NCBI RefSeq assembly: GCF_900101815.1
Contig: NZ_FNAO01000003.1
Span: 124,001 to 188,000, forward strand
Length of the DNA: 64,000 nucleotides
Direction of reading: 5' to 3'
From: Pricia antarctica
GTDB taxonomy: Bacteria > Bacteroidota > Bacteroidia > Flavobacteriales > Flavobacteriaceae
A program made the translations under genes and the position numbers. The notes under the pieces were generated by a model that did not search any database, was not told the DNA's origin, and was given only the letters and a program-made list of their open reading frames with translations. Each line of letters begins with the position of its first letter. Position 1 is the stretch's first letter. This document shows positions 17,691 to 27,279 of this stretch, piece by piece.

Positions 17691-19181
17691 TTACGTACGC
17701 TTCCAAAAATAGGGAGTCAAGAGGATGAGCACTGTAAAAAGCTCCAACCTTCCCGCGAGCATAAGAAAACCTAACCACCATTTTCCGGCGTCGGGAAGAC
17801 CATTGAAATTGCTCAGCGGATACAAATTGCCAAATGCAGGGCCGACGTTCCCTAAAGAGGAAGCAGAACCTCCGATAGCCGTTACGAAATCGATGCCCAT
17901 GGCCCCCAAGACCAAGGCGCCGATAATGAAGAGCAGCATATACAGTACAAAGAAACCGATGATGTTGTAAACAATATTCTCCTTTACCGACTTACCGTTA
18001 TACCGCACCGGAAGCATGGCGTTGGGATGTATCGTTCGCCTAAACTCCAGAAGGCCGTTTTTAATGATCATAATATGGCGCATCACTTTAATGCCTCCGG
18101 CAGTTGATCCCGCAGATCCCCCAAGAAACATCAAACCAAAAAAGAAAATCGTTAAAAAGGGGGTCCAGCTGGTATAGTCCGCACTAACGAACCCTGTTGT
18201 AGTAATCACTGATGTGACCTGGAAAAGACTATGTCGGAATGCGCTTTCAGCAGCCCCAAAAACTTGGGGGTGATACTCCGTAACGGGAACATTCGCCTTA
18301 AAATAAATGACCAAGGCGGCAATTACGGAAAAGAATACGACGAATAAGGTATAGACCTTGAATTCCTCGTCCATAATAATGCGTTGAACTCTTCCCTTAA
18401 GGGCAAAATAGCTCAGTACGAAGTTCGAACCCGCCAAAAACATGAATAAAATAATGATATACTGTATCAAGGGTTGATCGTTCCAGTAGGCCACACTCAG
18501 ATTTTTAGTAGAAAATCCTCCGGTCGAGAGGGTGGCCATTGAATGGTTGATGGCATCAAAAAAGTTCATTCCGGCCAGTTTCAGCAATATGGTTTCCGCT
18601 ATGGTATATCCTAAATAGATCAGCCAAAGTCGCTTGGCGGTATCGGTAATCCTTGGATGTAGCTTATCACCGCTCGGGCCCGGCGACTCGGCGGCGAACA
18701 ACTGCATACCACCGATGCCTAAAAGCGGGAGGATCGCTATGGCAAGTACGATGATACCCATACCTCCGATCCAATGGGTCAGGCTGCGCCAAAAAAGGAT
18801 ACCTTCGGGCATCACTTCGATATCGTCCATAATGGATGCCCCAGTGGTAGTATACCCTGACATCGTCTCAAAAAAAGCATTTGTAATATCAGGAACGGCC
18901 CCCGAAAACACATAGGGCAACATCCCTGAAAAGGTCAGCGCCAGCCAACCAAAAGTAACGATGATATAACCCTCTTTTCGCTTAACCTCTTTTTTATGCC
19001 CCCTGGTAAAGAACATGGCGGAAATACCTACGAACATAGTCACGATGGCCGCAAGCGAAATGCTCAAGGTCGCCCCGTCGGCATATAAACCGCTGACGAA
19101 TGCCGCTATCAGCATAAAACAGCCATTGCAGAGCATAAGCAGACCCATGATATGGAAAATTATTTGGGAGTTTAAACGCAT
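17691..19181 (-). CDS. trkH: TrkH/KtrB-family potassium uptake membrane subunit
   Basis: 496 aa with ~8-10 membrane segments arranged as repeated M1-P-M2 units. Pore-loop sequences containing the selectivity Gly are visible: TTTGASIMDDIE, LSTGGFSTKN, VITTTGFVSADY and GSASSLGNVGPAFG. It forms the K+-translocating subunit, gated by the RCK protein TrkA, whose gene ends 16 bp upstream. Together they make a complete Trk/Ktr system. Confidence 0.95.
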   Translation of the reverse strand: MRLNSQIIFHIMGLLMLCNGCFMLIAAFVSGLYADGATLSISLAAIVTMFVGISAMFFTRGHKKEVKRKEGYIIVTFGWLALTFSGMLPYVFSGAVPDITNAFFETMSGYTTTGASIMDDIEVMPEGILFWRSLTHWIGGMGIIVLAIAILPLLGIGGMQLFAAESPGPSGDKLHPRITDTAKRLWLIYLGYTIAETILLKLAGMNFFDAINHSMATLSTGGFSTKNLSVAYWNDQPLIQYIIILFMFLAGSNFVLSYFALKGRVQRIIMDEEFKVYTLFVVFFSVIAALVIYFKANVPVTEYHPQVFGAAESAFRHSLFQVTSVITTTGFVSADYTSWTPFLTIFFFGLMFLGGSAGSTAGGIKVMRHIMIIKNGLLEFRRTIHPNAMLPVRYNGKSVKENIVYNIIGFFVLYMLLFIIGALVLGAMGIDFVTAIGGSASSLGNVGPAFGNLYPLSNFNGLPDAGKWWLGFLMLAGRLELFTVLILLTPYFWKRT

Positions 19182-19197
19182 GAAATTGGGTAAAAGT

Positions 19198-20547
19198 TTA
19201 CAAAAACAACCGTTCGATTTTTTGGATAGCCTCGGGCATGCAGCATACCACTACCCTGTCTCCGGGACGAATTTCGAATCCACCCAATGCGATAATGCCC
19301 TCTCCGTCACGGATTACGCCTCCGATAGTGGCCGTTTTCGGAAAATCAAGCTCTCGAATCATACTACCCGTTACCCTTGAATCAGGTTTGACCACAAACT
19401 CCAGAATCTCCGCGTTCAGGTTGTTGAGGCGCATCAAGGCCACAATCTCCCCTTTTCGTATGTGCCTGAAAATATTATTGGCCGCCAATAGTTTTTTGTT
19501 GATCAAGGTATCGATGCCGATGGAATGGGATAGTTGAAAATAGTCCATATTCTCGACCAGGGCTATGGTCTTTTTAATAAATTTGGATTTCGCCACGAGA
19601 CATGACATGATGTTCGTTTCCGAATTGCCCGTCACGGCAATGAACGCATCCATAGATTCAAGGCTTTCCTCTTGCAAAAGTTCCACATTTCTACCATCAC
19701 CATTGATTACGAGGGCGTTCGGCAGCTCATCGGCTAGGTCGAACGCTTTCTCCTTGTTCTTCTCGATGAGTTTTACGTTGAACTTTTTAAGACATAAAGC
19801 CCGCGCCGTCTTGTAACCGACCTTGCTTCCACCAAGGATCATCACGTTTTTGATATCCTCTTTTTTCTTTCCTGTCAACTTATAGAGCTCTTCGACCCCT
19901 TGCTTGGTGGTGATAAAATAGACCTGATCCCCATCTTTAAAGACGGTATCCCCTCGGGGAATAATCGTGTATTGCGTGCCTTTTCGCTGCATGGCGATTG
20001 GCATAAAATGAAGTTCGGGAAAAACTAATGCGGCCTCTTTGACCATCTTGCCCACAAAAGGTGCCGTTGAAGGCAAGGAAACACCCACCATAATTAACTT
20101 GCCCTCTTCAAACTCATAGGTGTCGTTGAATGCGGATTTGTTCAAAAGCATTTCTATTTCCTTCGCCGCCAATTCTTCGGGAGAAATCAATTCGTCGATC
20201 CCAAGATCGGAAAATCGGATGGTGTCTTTACAATCCGTGAATTCTGTGTTCGAAATCCTGGCAATCGTACGCTGACAACCCAACTGTTTGGCAAGCATGC
20301 ACAAAGTTATATTGGTGGTCTCGGAGGAAGTCACCCCAATTACCAAATTCGATTCGGCTACTTGCGCATCCTTTAAAACAGCAATCGAGGTGGCATCACC
20401 TCGCAAGACCCGAATATCAAGATGGGTATCGGCATAGGCCAGACTCTCTTTATTAGAGTCGATCAAGGTAATGTCCTGAGATTCGTAAGATAGCAGTTTT
20501 GCCAAGTGAAATCCAACTTCACCGGCACCTGCAATAATTATTTTCAT
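19198..20547 (-). CDS. trkA: Trk system potassium transporter, NAD-binding subunit
   Basis: 449 aa cytoplasmic gating subunit. It contains two tandem RCK modules: a first Rossmann fold (MKIIIAGAGEVGFHLAKLLS) with its TrkA-C domain, and a second Rossmann fold (VMILGGSKVGYKTARALCLK) with a C-terminal TrkA-C domain ending RPGDRVVVCCMPEAIQ. The two-module architecture matches classical TrkA. It precedes trkH on the same strand and faces ubiE across a ~200-bp divergent intergenic region. Confidence 0.95.
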   Translation of the reverse strand: MKIIIAGAGEVGFHLAKLLSYESQDITLIDSNKESLAYADTHLDIRVLRGDATSIAVLKDAQVAESNLVIGVTSSETTNITLCMLAKQLGCQRTIARISNTEFTDCKDTIRFSDLGIDELISPEELAAKEIEMLLNKSAFNDTYEFEEGKLIMVGVSLPSTAPFVGKMVKEAALVFPELHFMPIAMQRKGTQYTIIPRGDTVFKDGDQVYFITTKQGVEELYKLTGKKKEDIKNVMILGGSKVGYKTARALCLKKFNVKLIEKNKEKAFDLADELPNALVINGDGRNVELLQEESLESMDAFIAVTGNSETNIMSCLVAKSKFIKKTIALVENMDYFQLSHSIGIDTLINKKLLAANNIFRHIRKGEIVALMRLNNLNAEILEFVVKPDSRVTGSMIRELDFPKTATIGGVIRDGEGIIALGGFEIRPGDRVVVCCMPEAIQKIERLFL

Positions 20548-20749
20548 CTATTGATAACTTTGTGTGGTATGAAACCCGTTGGCCTTATTCCAGATTCAAA
20601 AGGCCTTTGAGCATGTCTACAAACAATGCTCCTATTCCGTTTACGTTATTCACATATTGGATTTGCGCTGCAAAATTACGTATTATTTTGGTGCAAAGGT
20701 AAAATGAGGAGCATCAAAAACGATATCTTTGCGGCTAAAACTGCCCAAT

Positions 20750-21481
20750 ATGGCGAAGAAAATTACTCCATATAAAGATTCGGAACTAGGTAAGAAAGAA
20801 CAGGTCACCCGGATGTTCGATACGATTTCTGAAAAGTACGATGGTCTGAACCGGATCATTTCTTTCGGCATCGATGTAAAATGGCGCAGAAAGGTCGTTG
20901 ACATCCTATCCGAACAAAATCCGAAAACCATTTTGGATATTGCAACGGGTACGGGCGATCTCGCCATAAATCTAGTGAAAACCGGCGCGCCAAAAATTGT
21001 CGGTCTCGATATATCTCCCGGGATGTTAGATGTAGGCAAAAGGAAAGTTGCCGCCAAAGATTTAGGCGATACCATAGAAATGGTTATGGGAGACAGCGAA
21101 AACCTGCCTTTTGCCGACAACTGTTTTGAAGCCGTCACGGTGGCCTTTGGAGTCCGTAATTTCGAAACCTTGGACAAGGGCCTGGCCGAAATCTATCGCG
21201 TTCTCGCCCCCCAAGGCACTTTTGTAGTCTTGGAAACGTCCGTGCCGACCAAAACGCCCTATAAACAAGGGTATCGTTTCTACACGAAAAACATACTGCC
21301 CCTCATCGGAAAACTGTTTTCAAAAGACCGATCGGCCTATGCCTATCTGAGCGAATCCGCATCCGTTTTTCCGCATGGGGAAACCTTCAACAATATTTTA
21401 CGGAAAATCGGGTTTATAGAGGTAGAGAACAGACCCCAGACATTCGGGGTCGCAACGATTTATGTCGCCACAAAGCCTTAA
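20750..21481 (+). CDS. ubiE: Demethylmenaquinone/ubiquinone C-methyltransferase
   Basis: 243 aa from ATG 20750 ([19 protein letters not shown]), the usual start in Bacteroidota; an in-frame TTG seven codons upstream is less likely. SAM-dependent enzyme that methylates demethylmenaquinone to menaquinone. Motifs include [32 protein letters not shown] (SAM binding), the [18 protein letters not shown] block and [13 protein letters not shown]. porT begins 1 bp after the stop, a conserved flavobacterial gene pair. Confidence 0.95.
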   Translation: MAKKITPYKDSELGKKEQVTRMFDTISEKYDGLNRIISFGIDVKWRRKVVDILSEQNPKTILDIATGTGDLAINLVKTGAPKIVGLDISPGMLDVGKRKVAAKDLGDTIEMVMGDSENLPFADNCFEAVTVAFGVRNFETLDKGLAEIYRVLAPQGTFVVLETSVPTKTPYKQGYRFYTKNILPLIGKLFSKDRSAYAYLSESASVFPHGETFNNILRKIGFIEVENRPQTFGVATIYVATKP

Positions 21482-21482
21482 T

Positions 21483-22202
21483 ATGAAGCAATTTTTTTTG
21501 GTAGTGATCCTTCTGACGCTCTTTTGTAACGGTCTCAATGCCCAGTTTAACGAAAACCCCATTCTCAATATCGAGAACAAGGACAAGAATTTCTTGAACT
21601 ACGGCTATTTTTTGGGATTTAACCGCTATGGCTTTAAATTCGACTATAAAAACGATAAGGGGCCTCGAAACACCGATGTTCAAGTGCTGGAATCAACGGG
21701 CTTTAACGTAGGCCTTATTGGAGAAATGCGCCTCAACGAATTCTTGGACCTGCGTTTGGAACCCGGACTTTACTATAACGCAAGAACTTTAGGTTTTCCC
21801 GGATTCTTAGACACCGACGAAGGTCGAAGGGATGCTTTTCGGGAGGTAAAATCTACCTATATCAATTTTCCGTTGTTATTGAAAGTCAGTACAAAACGCT
21901 ACGGTAACTGGAAGCCTTTTCTAGTGGCCGGCCCGTCGGCTTCGCTGAACCTGGGTAGCAACGAGCAAAGCCTCGACGATAATAGCAGCGGCACTTTCCG
22001 TTTAAAAAAATGGACGTATAACTACGAACTCGGTTTCGGTATCGATTTCTACCTGGAATATTTCAAGTTCACGCCATCGGTACGTGGCGTTTTCGGAATT
22101 AACAACGAGCTCATACCCGATAATGACCCCAATAGCCCATGGACCAGCAACATTGATGCCATGAGAACCCGGGGGCTCTTTGTTAATTTTACGTTCGAAT
22201 AA
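21483..22202 (+). CDS. porT: Type IX secretion system protein PorT
   Basis: 239 aa from ATG 21483 (MKQFFLVVILLTLF). Signal peptide ending NGLNAQ, then an eight-strand outer-membrane beta-barrel pattern: alternating aromatic strands such as NYGYFLGFNRYGFKFDY, LDLRLEPGLYYNAR and TYNYELGFGIDFYLEYF, ending in LFVNFTFE. PorT is required for type IX secretion and gliding in Bacteroidota. Placement immediately after ubiE is characteristic. Confidence 0.88.
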   Translation: MKQFFLVVILLTLFCNGLNAQFNENPILNIENKDKNFLNYGYFLGFNRYGFKFDYKNDKGPRNTDVQVLESTGFNVGLIGEMRLNEFLDLRLEPGLYYNARTLGFPGFLDTDEGRRDAFREVKSTYINFPLLLKVSTKRYGNWKPFLVAGPSASLNLGSNEQSLDDNSSGTFRLKKWTYNYELGFGIDFYLEYFKFTPSVRGVFGINNELIPDNDPNSPWTSNIDAMRTRGLFVNFTFE

Positions 22203-22266
22203 CAGTTGTGGTTTGAAAAAGGAAGGAATCAAAAAAGTAAAAGGCAGCTAAAAACCGGAAAGAATC

Positions 22267-22974
22267 GTGATCAAAAAACTACTTTCATTTACCATGATTT
22301 TCCAATTGCTGTCTTGTGGCGAACTGCAGCAGGTAATCGATCAACTGCCACAAGAGCAGTCAGGTATCGGAAACGCCCAAATAGCAGAGGGACTGCGGCA
22401 GGCCCTAGACAAAGGCATCGACAAACAGGTAAGCCGACTTACCCAAGAAGACGGATTTTTTAAGAACGAACTGGTAAAAATCCCCTTGCCTGCCGAACTC
22501 CAAAAAGTAGATAAAACCCTTCGGGATATCGGTTTGGGAAGTTTGGCCGACGAAGGCCTTAAAGTTTTGAACCGAGCGGCCGAAGATGCCGTTAGTGAGG
22601 CAACGCCCATTTTTGTAAATGCGGTGAAGGGCATCACTTTCAACGATGCCAAGAACATTTTATTGGGTAGCGATAATGCGGCCACCCTCTATCTGACAGG
22701 CCAAACCGAAGCGGATCTCTATAAAAAGTTCAGCCCTGTAATCAAAAGTTCCTTTGAAAAAGTCGGCGCCGATCGGGTATGGAGCAATCTTATCAATAAA
22801 TACAATAGTATTCCGTTGACCAGCAAGGTGAATCCCGATTTAACGGATTATGTGACTCAAGAGGCTTTGACCGGCGTCTACACCATGATTGCAATAGAGG
22901 AAAAAGAAATCCGTAATAGGGCTTCATCGCGAACAACCGACCTTTTGAGAAAGGTTTTTGCGTTACAGGATTAA
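22267..22974 (+). CDS. DUF4197 lipoprotein
   Basis: 235 aa. Starts at a GTG (22267) preceded by a purine-rich GGAAAGA; this start yields a lipoprotein signal with LLSC lipobox (Cys ~17), supporting it over the internal ATG. DUF4197 features are GLRQALDKGIDKQVSRL, FNDAKNILLGSDNAATLYL and TDYVTQEALTGVYTMIAIEE. Helical periplasmic lipoprotein of unknown function. A terminator follows 100 bp downstream. Confidence 0.88.
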   Translation: MIKKLLSFTMIFQLLSCGELQQVIDQLPQEQSGIGNAQIAEGLRQALDKGIDKQVSRLTQEDGFFKNELVKIPLPAELQKVDKTLRDIGLGSLADEGLKVLNRAAEDAVSEATPIFVNAVKGITFNDAKNILLGSDNAATLYLTGQTEADLYKKFSPVIKSSFEKVGADRVWSNLINKYNSIPLTSKVNPDLTDYVTQEALTGVYTMIAIEEKEIRNRASSRTTDLLRKVFALQD

Positions 22975-23077
22975 GTCGCTAAAAATCCATTAACAGCTAC
23001 AATAACTTAAGAATTAACCCGTTAAATTAGAGAGTGGAAAATTATTTTAGTTAGTAATTTTTGAGTTAGTTAGTTTA

Positions 23078-23104
23078 AAACCGGTGGGAGCATCGGTTTT
23101 TTTT
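23078..23104 (+). terminator. Rho-independent terminator after the DUF4197 gene
   Basis: A 9-bp stem, AAACCGGTG with CATCGGTTT (one G-T pair), around the loop GGAG, followed by a run of T to 23104. Confidence 0.85.
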
Positions 23105-23259
23105 ATGCGGTGTTGAGAACGCTTTACACTACCGTTCTTCACGTTTCAAAAGCCCAATGTTAATTAAACATTATTATAACGAATTTTTAACGGAATATGA
23201 CGGATAACGACATCCAAAATCGAGGATACGCCGTATATTAGGGACTTATTCGTACGACT

Positions 23260-23457
23260 ATGGAAAATCAATATTGTAAAGTAGGAAGCGTTACCCCAAT
23301 GACCGCGAACAGAAACGTTATATCGCTTTTGGAGTATCAGTATCAGAACTTTTTGGAAAAAGCTGGCAACTTGGAATATACCGATGCCAAATTGGTAGAA
23401 TTTTTTGAGCAGAAAGCGAAGAAAATCCAAAAAATATTGGAGAATATGATGAAGTAA
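23260..23457 (+). CDS. Small acidic/helical protein, unknown function
   Basis: 65 aa (MENQYCKVGSVTPM start). The second half is amphipathic helix (LLEYQYQNFLEKAGNLEYTD, then KLVEFFEQKAKKIQKILENM). The stop is directly followed by the convergent pyrF stop at 23458, which argues the frame is used. No membrane or signal segment, no recognisable family. An antisense frame overlaps but has no plausible composition. Confidence 0.6.
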   Translation: MENQYCKVGSVTPMTANRNVISLLEYQYQNFLEKAGNLEYTDAKLVEFFEQKAKKIQKILENMMK

Positions 23458-24279
23458 TCACTTCATCTGTTTCAATACTAAAGCCATTTGATTTTGTAGG
23501 GCTCCTGCTTTCGACGCCGCGGCATGCGCAAAATCCTTCCCTTCGGATGCATATATGATTCCCCTTGAGGAATTGATAAGCAAGCCAATATTTTCGTTGA
23601 TTCCATATTTACACACCTCTTCTAGACTGCCGCCTTGGGCGCCCACACCCGGTACCAAAAGGAAACTATCGGGCACTATTTTTCTAATTTCCAGAAGATA
23701 CTCCGCCTTGGTCGCCCCTATCACATACATTAGGTTTTCAGAATTTTTATAACTCTTGGAGGTTTCAAGTACATGCTTGTATAGCTCTTTGCCACCAATG
23801 AGCTTTGTTTGAAAATCGTAGGCCCCATCGTTCGAGGTTAACGCCAAGAGAATGGTATGCTTGTCCGTAAACGCCAAAAAGGGTTCCACGGAATCTTTAC
23901 CCATGTAGGGAGCAACGGTTATGGAATCGAATTGTAGGTCTTCAAAAAAGGCCTTGGCATAGCGCGTCGAAGTATTGCCGATATCCCCGCGTTTGGCGTC
24001 GGCAATGGTAAAAATTTCAGGATGGTTTTCATTGAGATATCCGATGGTCCTTTGCAAAGCTTTCCATCCCGCAATTCCATAGGCTTCGTAAAAGGCAGTA
24101 TTTGGCTTATAAGCAACACATAAATGATGCGTCGCATCGATTATTGCTTTGTTAAAGGAAAAAATGGGATCTTGTTTTTCGAGTAAATGTACCGGTATCT
24201 TTTTCAAATCCGTATCAAGACCGATGCAGAGGAAGGATTGTTTTAAATGTATCTGTTCAACGAGTTGTGAAGTTGTCAT
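23458..24279 (-). CDS. pyrF: Orotidine-5'-phosphate decarboxylase (long type)
   Basis: 273 aa. Converts OMP to UMP. TIM barrel with [15 protein letters not shown] at the N-terminus, the catalytic [18 protein letters not shown] (Asp-Lys-Asp network) and [15 protein letters not shown] for phosphate binding. The length and AKRGDIG context match the ~270-aa type 2 enzymes common in Bacteroidota. Confidence 0.96.
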   Translation of the reverse strand: MTTSQLVEQIHLKQSFLCIGLDTDLKKIPVHLLEKQDPIFSFNKAIIDATHHLCVAYKPNTAFYEAYGIAGWKALQRTIGYLNENHPEIFTIADAKRGDIGNTSTRYAKAFFEDLQFDSITVAPYMGKDSVEPFLAFTDKHTILLALTSNDGAYDFQTKLIGGKELYKHVLETSKSYKNSENLMYVIGATKAEYLLEIRKIVPDSFLLVPGVGAQGGSLEEVCKYGINENIGLLINSSRGIIYASEGKDFAHAAASKAGALQNQMALVLKQMK

Positions 24280-24392
24280 TTCTTATGCAATGTTAGCAAG
24301 GGGTTAGATGATCGGTGCTCGAAGATGGATTTGATATATCAAGGCTTTCGAAACGGATAAGTAGTCTAAAAAAATCCGAACAAACTAGATCC

Positions 24393-25469
24393 TTAAAACA
24401 CCTCAGACGCCTCTTTCAGCTTCTCCGTGTTCTCTACCAAGCTCAGTTCGTCGATGATTTTTTGTACATCGCCATCGATGATGTTCTGCAAATCGTAGAG
24501 CGTAAGTCCGATTCTGTGATCGGTCACCCGACCTTGCGGATAATTGTAGGTGCGGATCTTTGCCGATCGGTCACCACTGCTTACTTGGGAATTCCGTTTG
24601 GCAGCATCCTCTTCCTGCTTTTTGGCCAGTTCGAGGTCGTACAATCGTGAACGTAGTACCCTGAATGCTTTATCCTTATTTTTATGTTGTGATTTTTGAT
24701 CCTGACACTGCGCTACCAATCCAGTGGGAAGGTGAGTCAAACGCACGGCGGAATAGGTAGTATTCACTGATTGCCCGCCCGGTCCGGAGGAACAGAAATA
24801 ATCGATACGGACATCCTTGGGGTCGATCTGCACATCAAAATCCTCGGCTTCGGGAAGCACCATAACCGTTGCGGCACTCGTATGCACCCTGCCTTGGGTC
24901 TCGGTCTGCGGCACCCGCTGAACACGGTGCACCCCGGCTTCAAATTTTAAGGTACCATAAACATCCTTACCCGTTACTTCGAACTGAATCTCTTTATAGC
25001 CCCCACTGGTACCCTCGCTCAGGTCGATAACATTGGTCTTCCATCCTTTGGATTCGCAAAATTTGGTGTACATACGAAAAAGATCTCCCGCAAATATACT
25101 GGCCTCGTCACCGCCCGTTCCGGCTCGGATCTCAACGACCACATCCTTGGCATCTTCGGCGTCTTTGGGAATGAGCATCATTTTAATTTCCTCCTCCAGC
25201 TTCGGGAGTTCCGCCTTGGCCTCCTCCAGCTGCATTTTGGCCATTTCGAGCATCTCGGCATCGCTACCATCCGAGATGATTTCCTCGGCCTCCTGTATAT
25301 TATCGGTCAGTTCTATGTACTGGTCGCGCTTTGCAACAAGGTCCTTCAAATCGGAATATTCCTTGGTCAGTTCCACATAGCGCTTTTGGTCCGAAATAAT
25401 ATCGGGTTGAATGATCAGGTCGGAAACCTCATCGAAACGCTGCTTTACAATGTTCAGTTTATCAATCAT
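24393..25469 (-). CDS. prfA: Peptide chain release factor 1
   Basis: 358 aa. Recognises UAA/UAG and triggers peptidyl-tRNA hydrolysis. N-terminal helical domain ([19 protein letters not shown]), then [40 protein letters not shown] and the catalytic GGQ loop in [20 protein letters not shown]. Full length for RF1. It lies on the same strand as pyrF, separated by 113 bp. Confidence 0.97.
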   Translation of the reverse strand: MIDKLNIVKQRFDEVSDLIIQPDIISDQKRYVELTKEYSDLKDLVAKRDQYIELTDNIQEAEEIISDGSDAEMLEMAKMQLEEAKAELPKLEEEIKMMLIPKDAEDAKDVVVEIRAGTGGDEASIFAGDLFRMYTKFCESKGWKTNVIDLSEGTSGGYKEIQFEVTGKDVYGTLKFEAGVHRVQRVPQTETQGRVHTSAATVMVLPEAEDFDVQIDPKDVRIDYFCSSGPGGQSVNTTYSAVRLTHLPTGLVAQCQDQKSQHKNKDKAFRVLRSRLYDLELAKKQEEDAAKRNSQVSSGDRSAKIRTYNYPQGRVTDHRIGLTLYDLQNIIDGDVQKIIDELSLVENTEKLKEASEVF

Positions 25470-25633
25470 GTTCTATCTTGGATAGGGCAGCGAATTTACG
25501 AAAAAACGGTATAATTATGCGGTGTATGCTAAAATGAAAGCACCCTTAACCTGTGAAATTCGGCCGGGCCTTTGCACCTTTCGCCATGAAGGAGCAATGT
25601 TTCCCATTGTATTGTAAGAAACTAACAACTATT

Positions 25634-26911
25634 TCAATTGGCGACAAACGTCGCTCCCAAGGTAACAATAAAAGCATTTAGCCCATCGCTTCGATTATAC
25701 TGGCTAGCCCGCAGATCTAAAGTCTTCAATCCAAAACTAAGTATTTTCGCCTTCGTAAATATATCGGTATACCGAACGCCCATGCCGTATTGGTGCGCAC
25801 GGTATTTCGATAGGTCATAGTCGGAAGTATAAAAACTGTAGGTTGACAGGGCAATATCCTTTTCATAAAAATAGTCCGCAGCGGATTGCGTGTAAAATCG
25901 ATAGTTCGGATATAGCGTAAAAGTATCGCTCAACTTTATCGGCACCTCCAAGCTGGCGGTGTGTGCTGTGATGCCCCAGTCGTCATAATAGAAACGATAG
26001 TAGCTCCGAAGGATGAAAGAATCGTTGAGGTAGTAGTTCAAGCGACCGGCAATAGGAAGTTTGAATCGGCTATCCGGCAATCGTTCAACATCATCGGCCA
26101 ATTGAAAATCTTCAATAAAAAAATCGTTGGTATCCCCAAAGTACACCCGTTGGAACGGGGTACTGAGAAGACCATTCTGAACTACGGCATCCATAAAAAT
26201 CGCTCCCTGCCATCGTTTGCCCAAAATCTGGGAAAGACCTAATGACAATGAATATGAATTCCTTTTTTCATCTGAAAACACATTGAAATCCGGGGCATAG
26301 GTACCATTTCCGATCGTTCGGGAATCAAAAAAGCCATCCCGTAATTCTATGGGATATTGCGGATTCCACTTGTCGAAATATACTTTGCCGCTCAAGGAAA
26401 CCTCCGTATTTTCAGCATTAAACAATCGGGAATATCCTCCGCCAAAACCAACGGAAAAATAGTCGTATTCCGAAGAGACATAGGCATTAACGGTAGTCGT
26501 CGAATTCCGATCGTCAGCAGTGTGCGCGTACGATGGATTAAAATGGACCAGCACATCTTGGCGCGAAGCCCCCGAGGATGCGCTAATCGGACTCGCAGTT
26601 CGGTTCACATCACCGTCAAAGGGATTTATATTGCTTGAAGACGCCGAAGTGTAGGCCGAAATACCTACATCAGCGGTCAAAACATCATCATCGTTCAATG
26701 GGATACTCACTACTAAGGCCGAAGTGGCATCGGTCAATTCTTCAGTTCCCGAACCCCCGGTTACCGCGGCGTTTTTACCATCTTGTCCGTAATAACTGAA
26801 CAGCAGATCGATTTCAGCGGATTCCAAGATGCGTTTTTTATAGGAAGTTTCTTCTTGGGAAAAAACCAAGGTTACGGTGAGAAGTAACGCTATTGTGATT
26901 GTAAATTTCAA
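25634..26911 (-). CDS. DUF3570 outer-membrane-type beta-strand protein
   Basis: 425 aa. Signal peptide ending VFSQ, then DUF3570: ESAEIDLLFSYYGQDGKNAAV, ADVGISAYTSASSS, and many alternating aromatic strands ending VTLGATFVAN, consistent with an outer-membrane barrel. A short SSGAS motif (residues ~112-116) resembles the [ST]GA[ST] core of ApbE flavinylation sites, though the usual Asp three residues upstream is missing. Last gene of the Rieske-thioredoxin-ApbE-DUF4266-DUF3570 cluster. ApbE/DUF4266/DUF3570 neighbourhoods are reported across Gram-negative bacteria; the function is unknown. Confidence 0.85.
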   Translation of the reverse strand: MKFTITIALLLTVTLVFSQEETSYKKRILESAEIDLLFSYYGQDGKNAAVTGGSGTEELTDATSALVVSIPLNDDDVLTADVGISAYTSASSSNINPFDGDVNRTASPISASSGASRQDVLVHFNPSYAHTADDRNSTTTVNAYVSSEYDYFSVGFGGGYSRLFNAENTEVSLSGKVYFDKWNPQYPIELRDGFFDSRTIGNGTYAPDFNVFSDEKRNSYSLSLGLSQILGKRWQGAIFMDAVVQNGLLSTPFQRVYFGDTNDFFIEDFQLADDVERLPDSRFKLPIAGRLNYYLNDSFILRSYYRFYYDDWGITAHTASLEVPIKLSDTFTLYPNYRFYTQSAADYFYEKDIALSTYSFYTSDYDLSKYRAHQYGMGVRYTDIFTKAKILSFGLKTLDLRASQYNRSDGLNAFIVTLGATFVAN

Positions 26912-26988
26912 TTTAGATAATGTCGGTTTGATCGTAGTTTAGAAGTTATTAGATTGCTGGTCGGAACATTTAACGTTCAATATTCAAA

Positions 26989-27201
26989 TCAATTACATCC
27001 ACAGCCTCCCCCACTTTTCCCACCATTGGCTCCCGAAGCGGCCTCACGATACACCTGAAAATTGGTTTCGAAACGTTCCGCCCCCTTTGCCGAAAGCTGC
27101 ATTTCATCATCATTTAGATAGACTTTTTCGTAGGGTTTCACCGCTACGCAGGAGGTGAAAAACACACCAAAAACGAAAAGAAGTAGTACCTTTATCAACA
27201 C
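26989..27201 (-). CDS. DUF4266 small lipoprotein with Gly/Cys tail
   Basis: 70 aa. Lipoprotein signal with FFTSC (Cys18), then VAVKPYEKVYLNDDEMQLS typical of DUF4266, and a C-terminal tail YREAASGANGG continuing to GGGCGCN. The tail is extremely Gly-rich and ends in two Cys. The EAASGAN segment is near the Dxx[ST]GA[ST] flavinylation consensus but lacks the terminal Ser/Thr. Sits between ApbE and DUF3570 genes. Confidence 0.88.
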   Translation of the reverse strand: MLIKVLLLFVFGVFFTSCVAVKPYEKVYLNDDEMQLSAKGAERFETNFQVYREAASGANGGKSGGGCGCN

Positions 27202-27279
27202 TGGAATCTTGGGATTATCGTCCGCATAGTCGCGGATGCATTTGGTAAAATTAGAATAATTATTTCATTCGCTTTCGTT

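Noticed and set aside
23164-23430. Antisense 88-codon frame over the small ORF at 23260
   Set aside because: No RBS, domain or promoter; the plus frame has a better helical profile and gene-like placement against pyrF.
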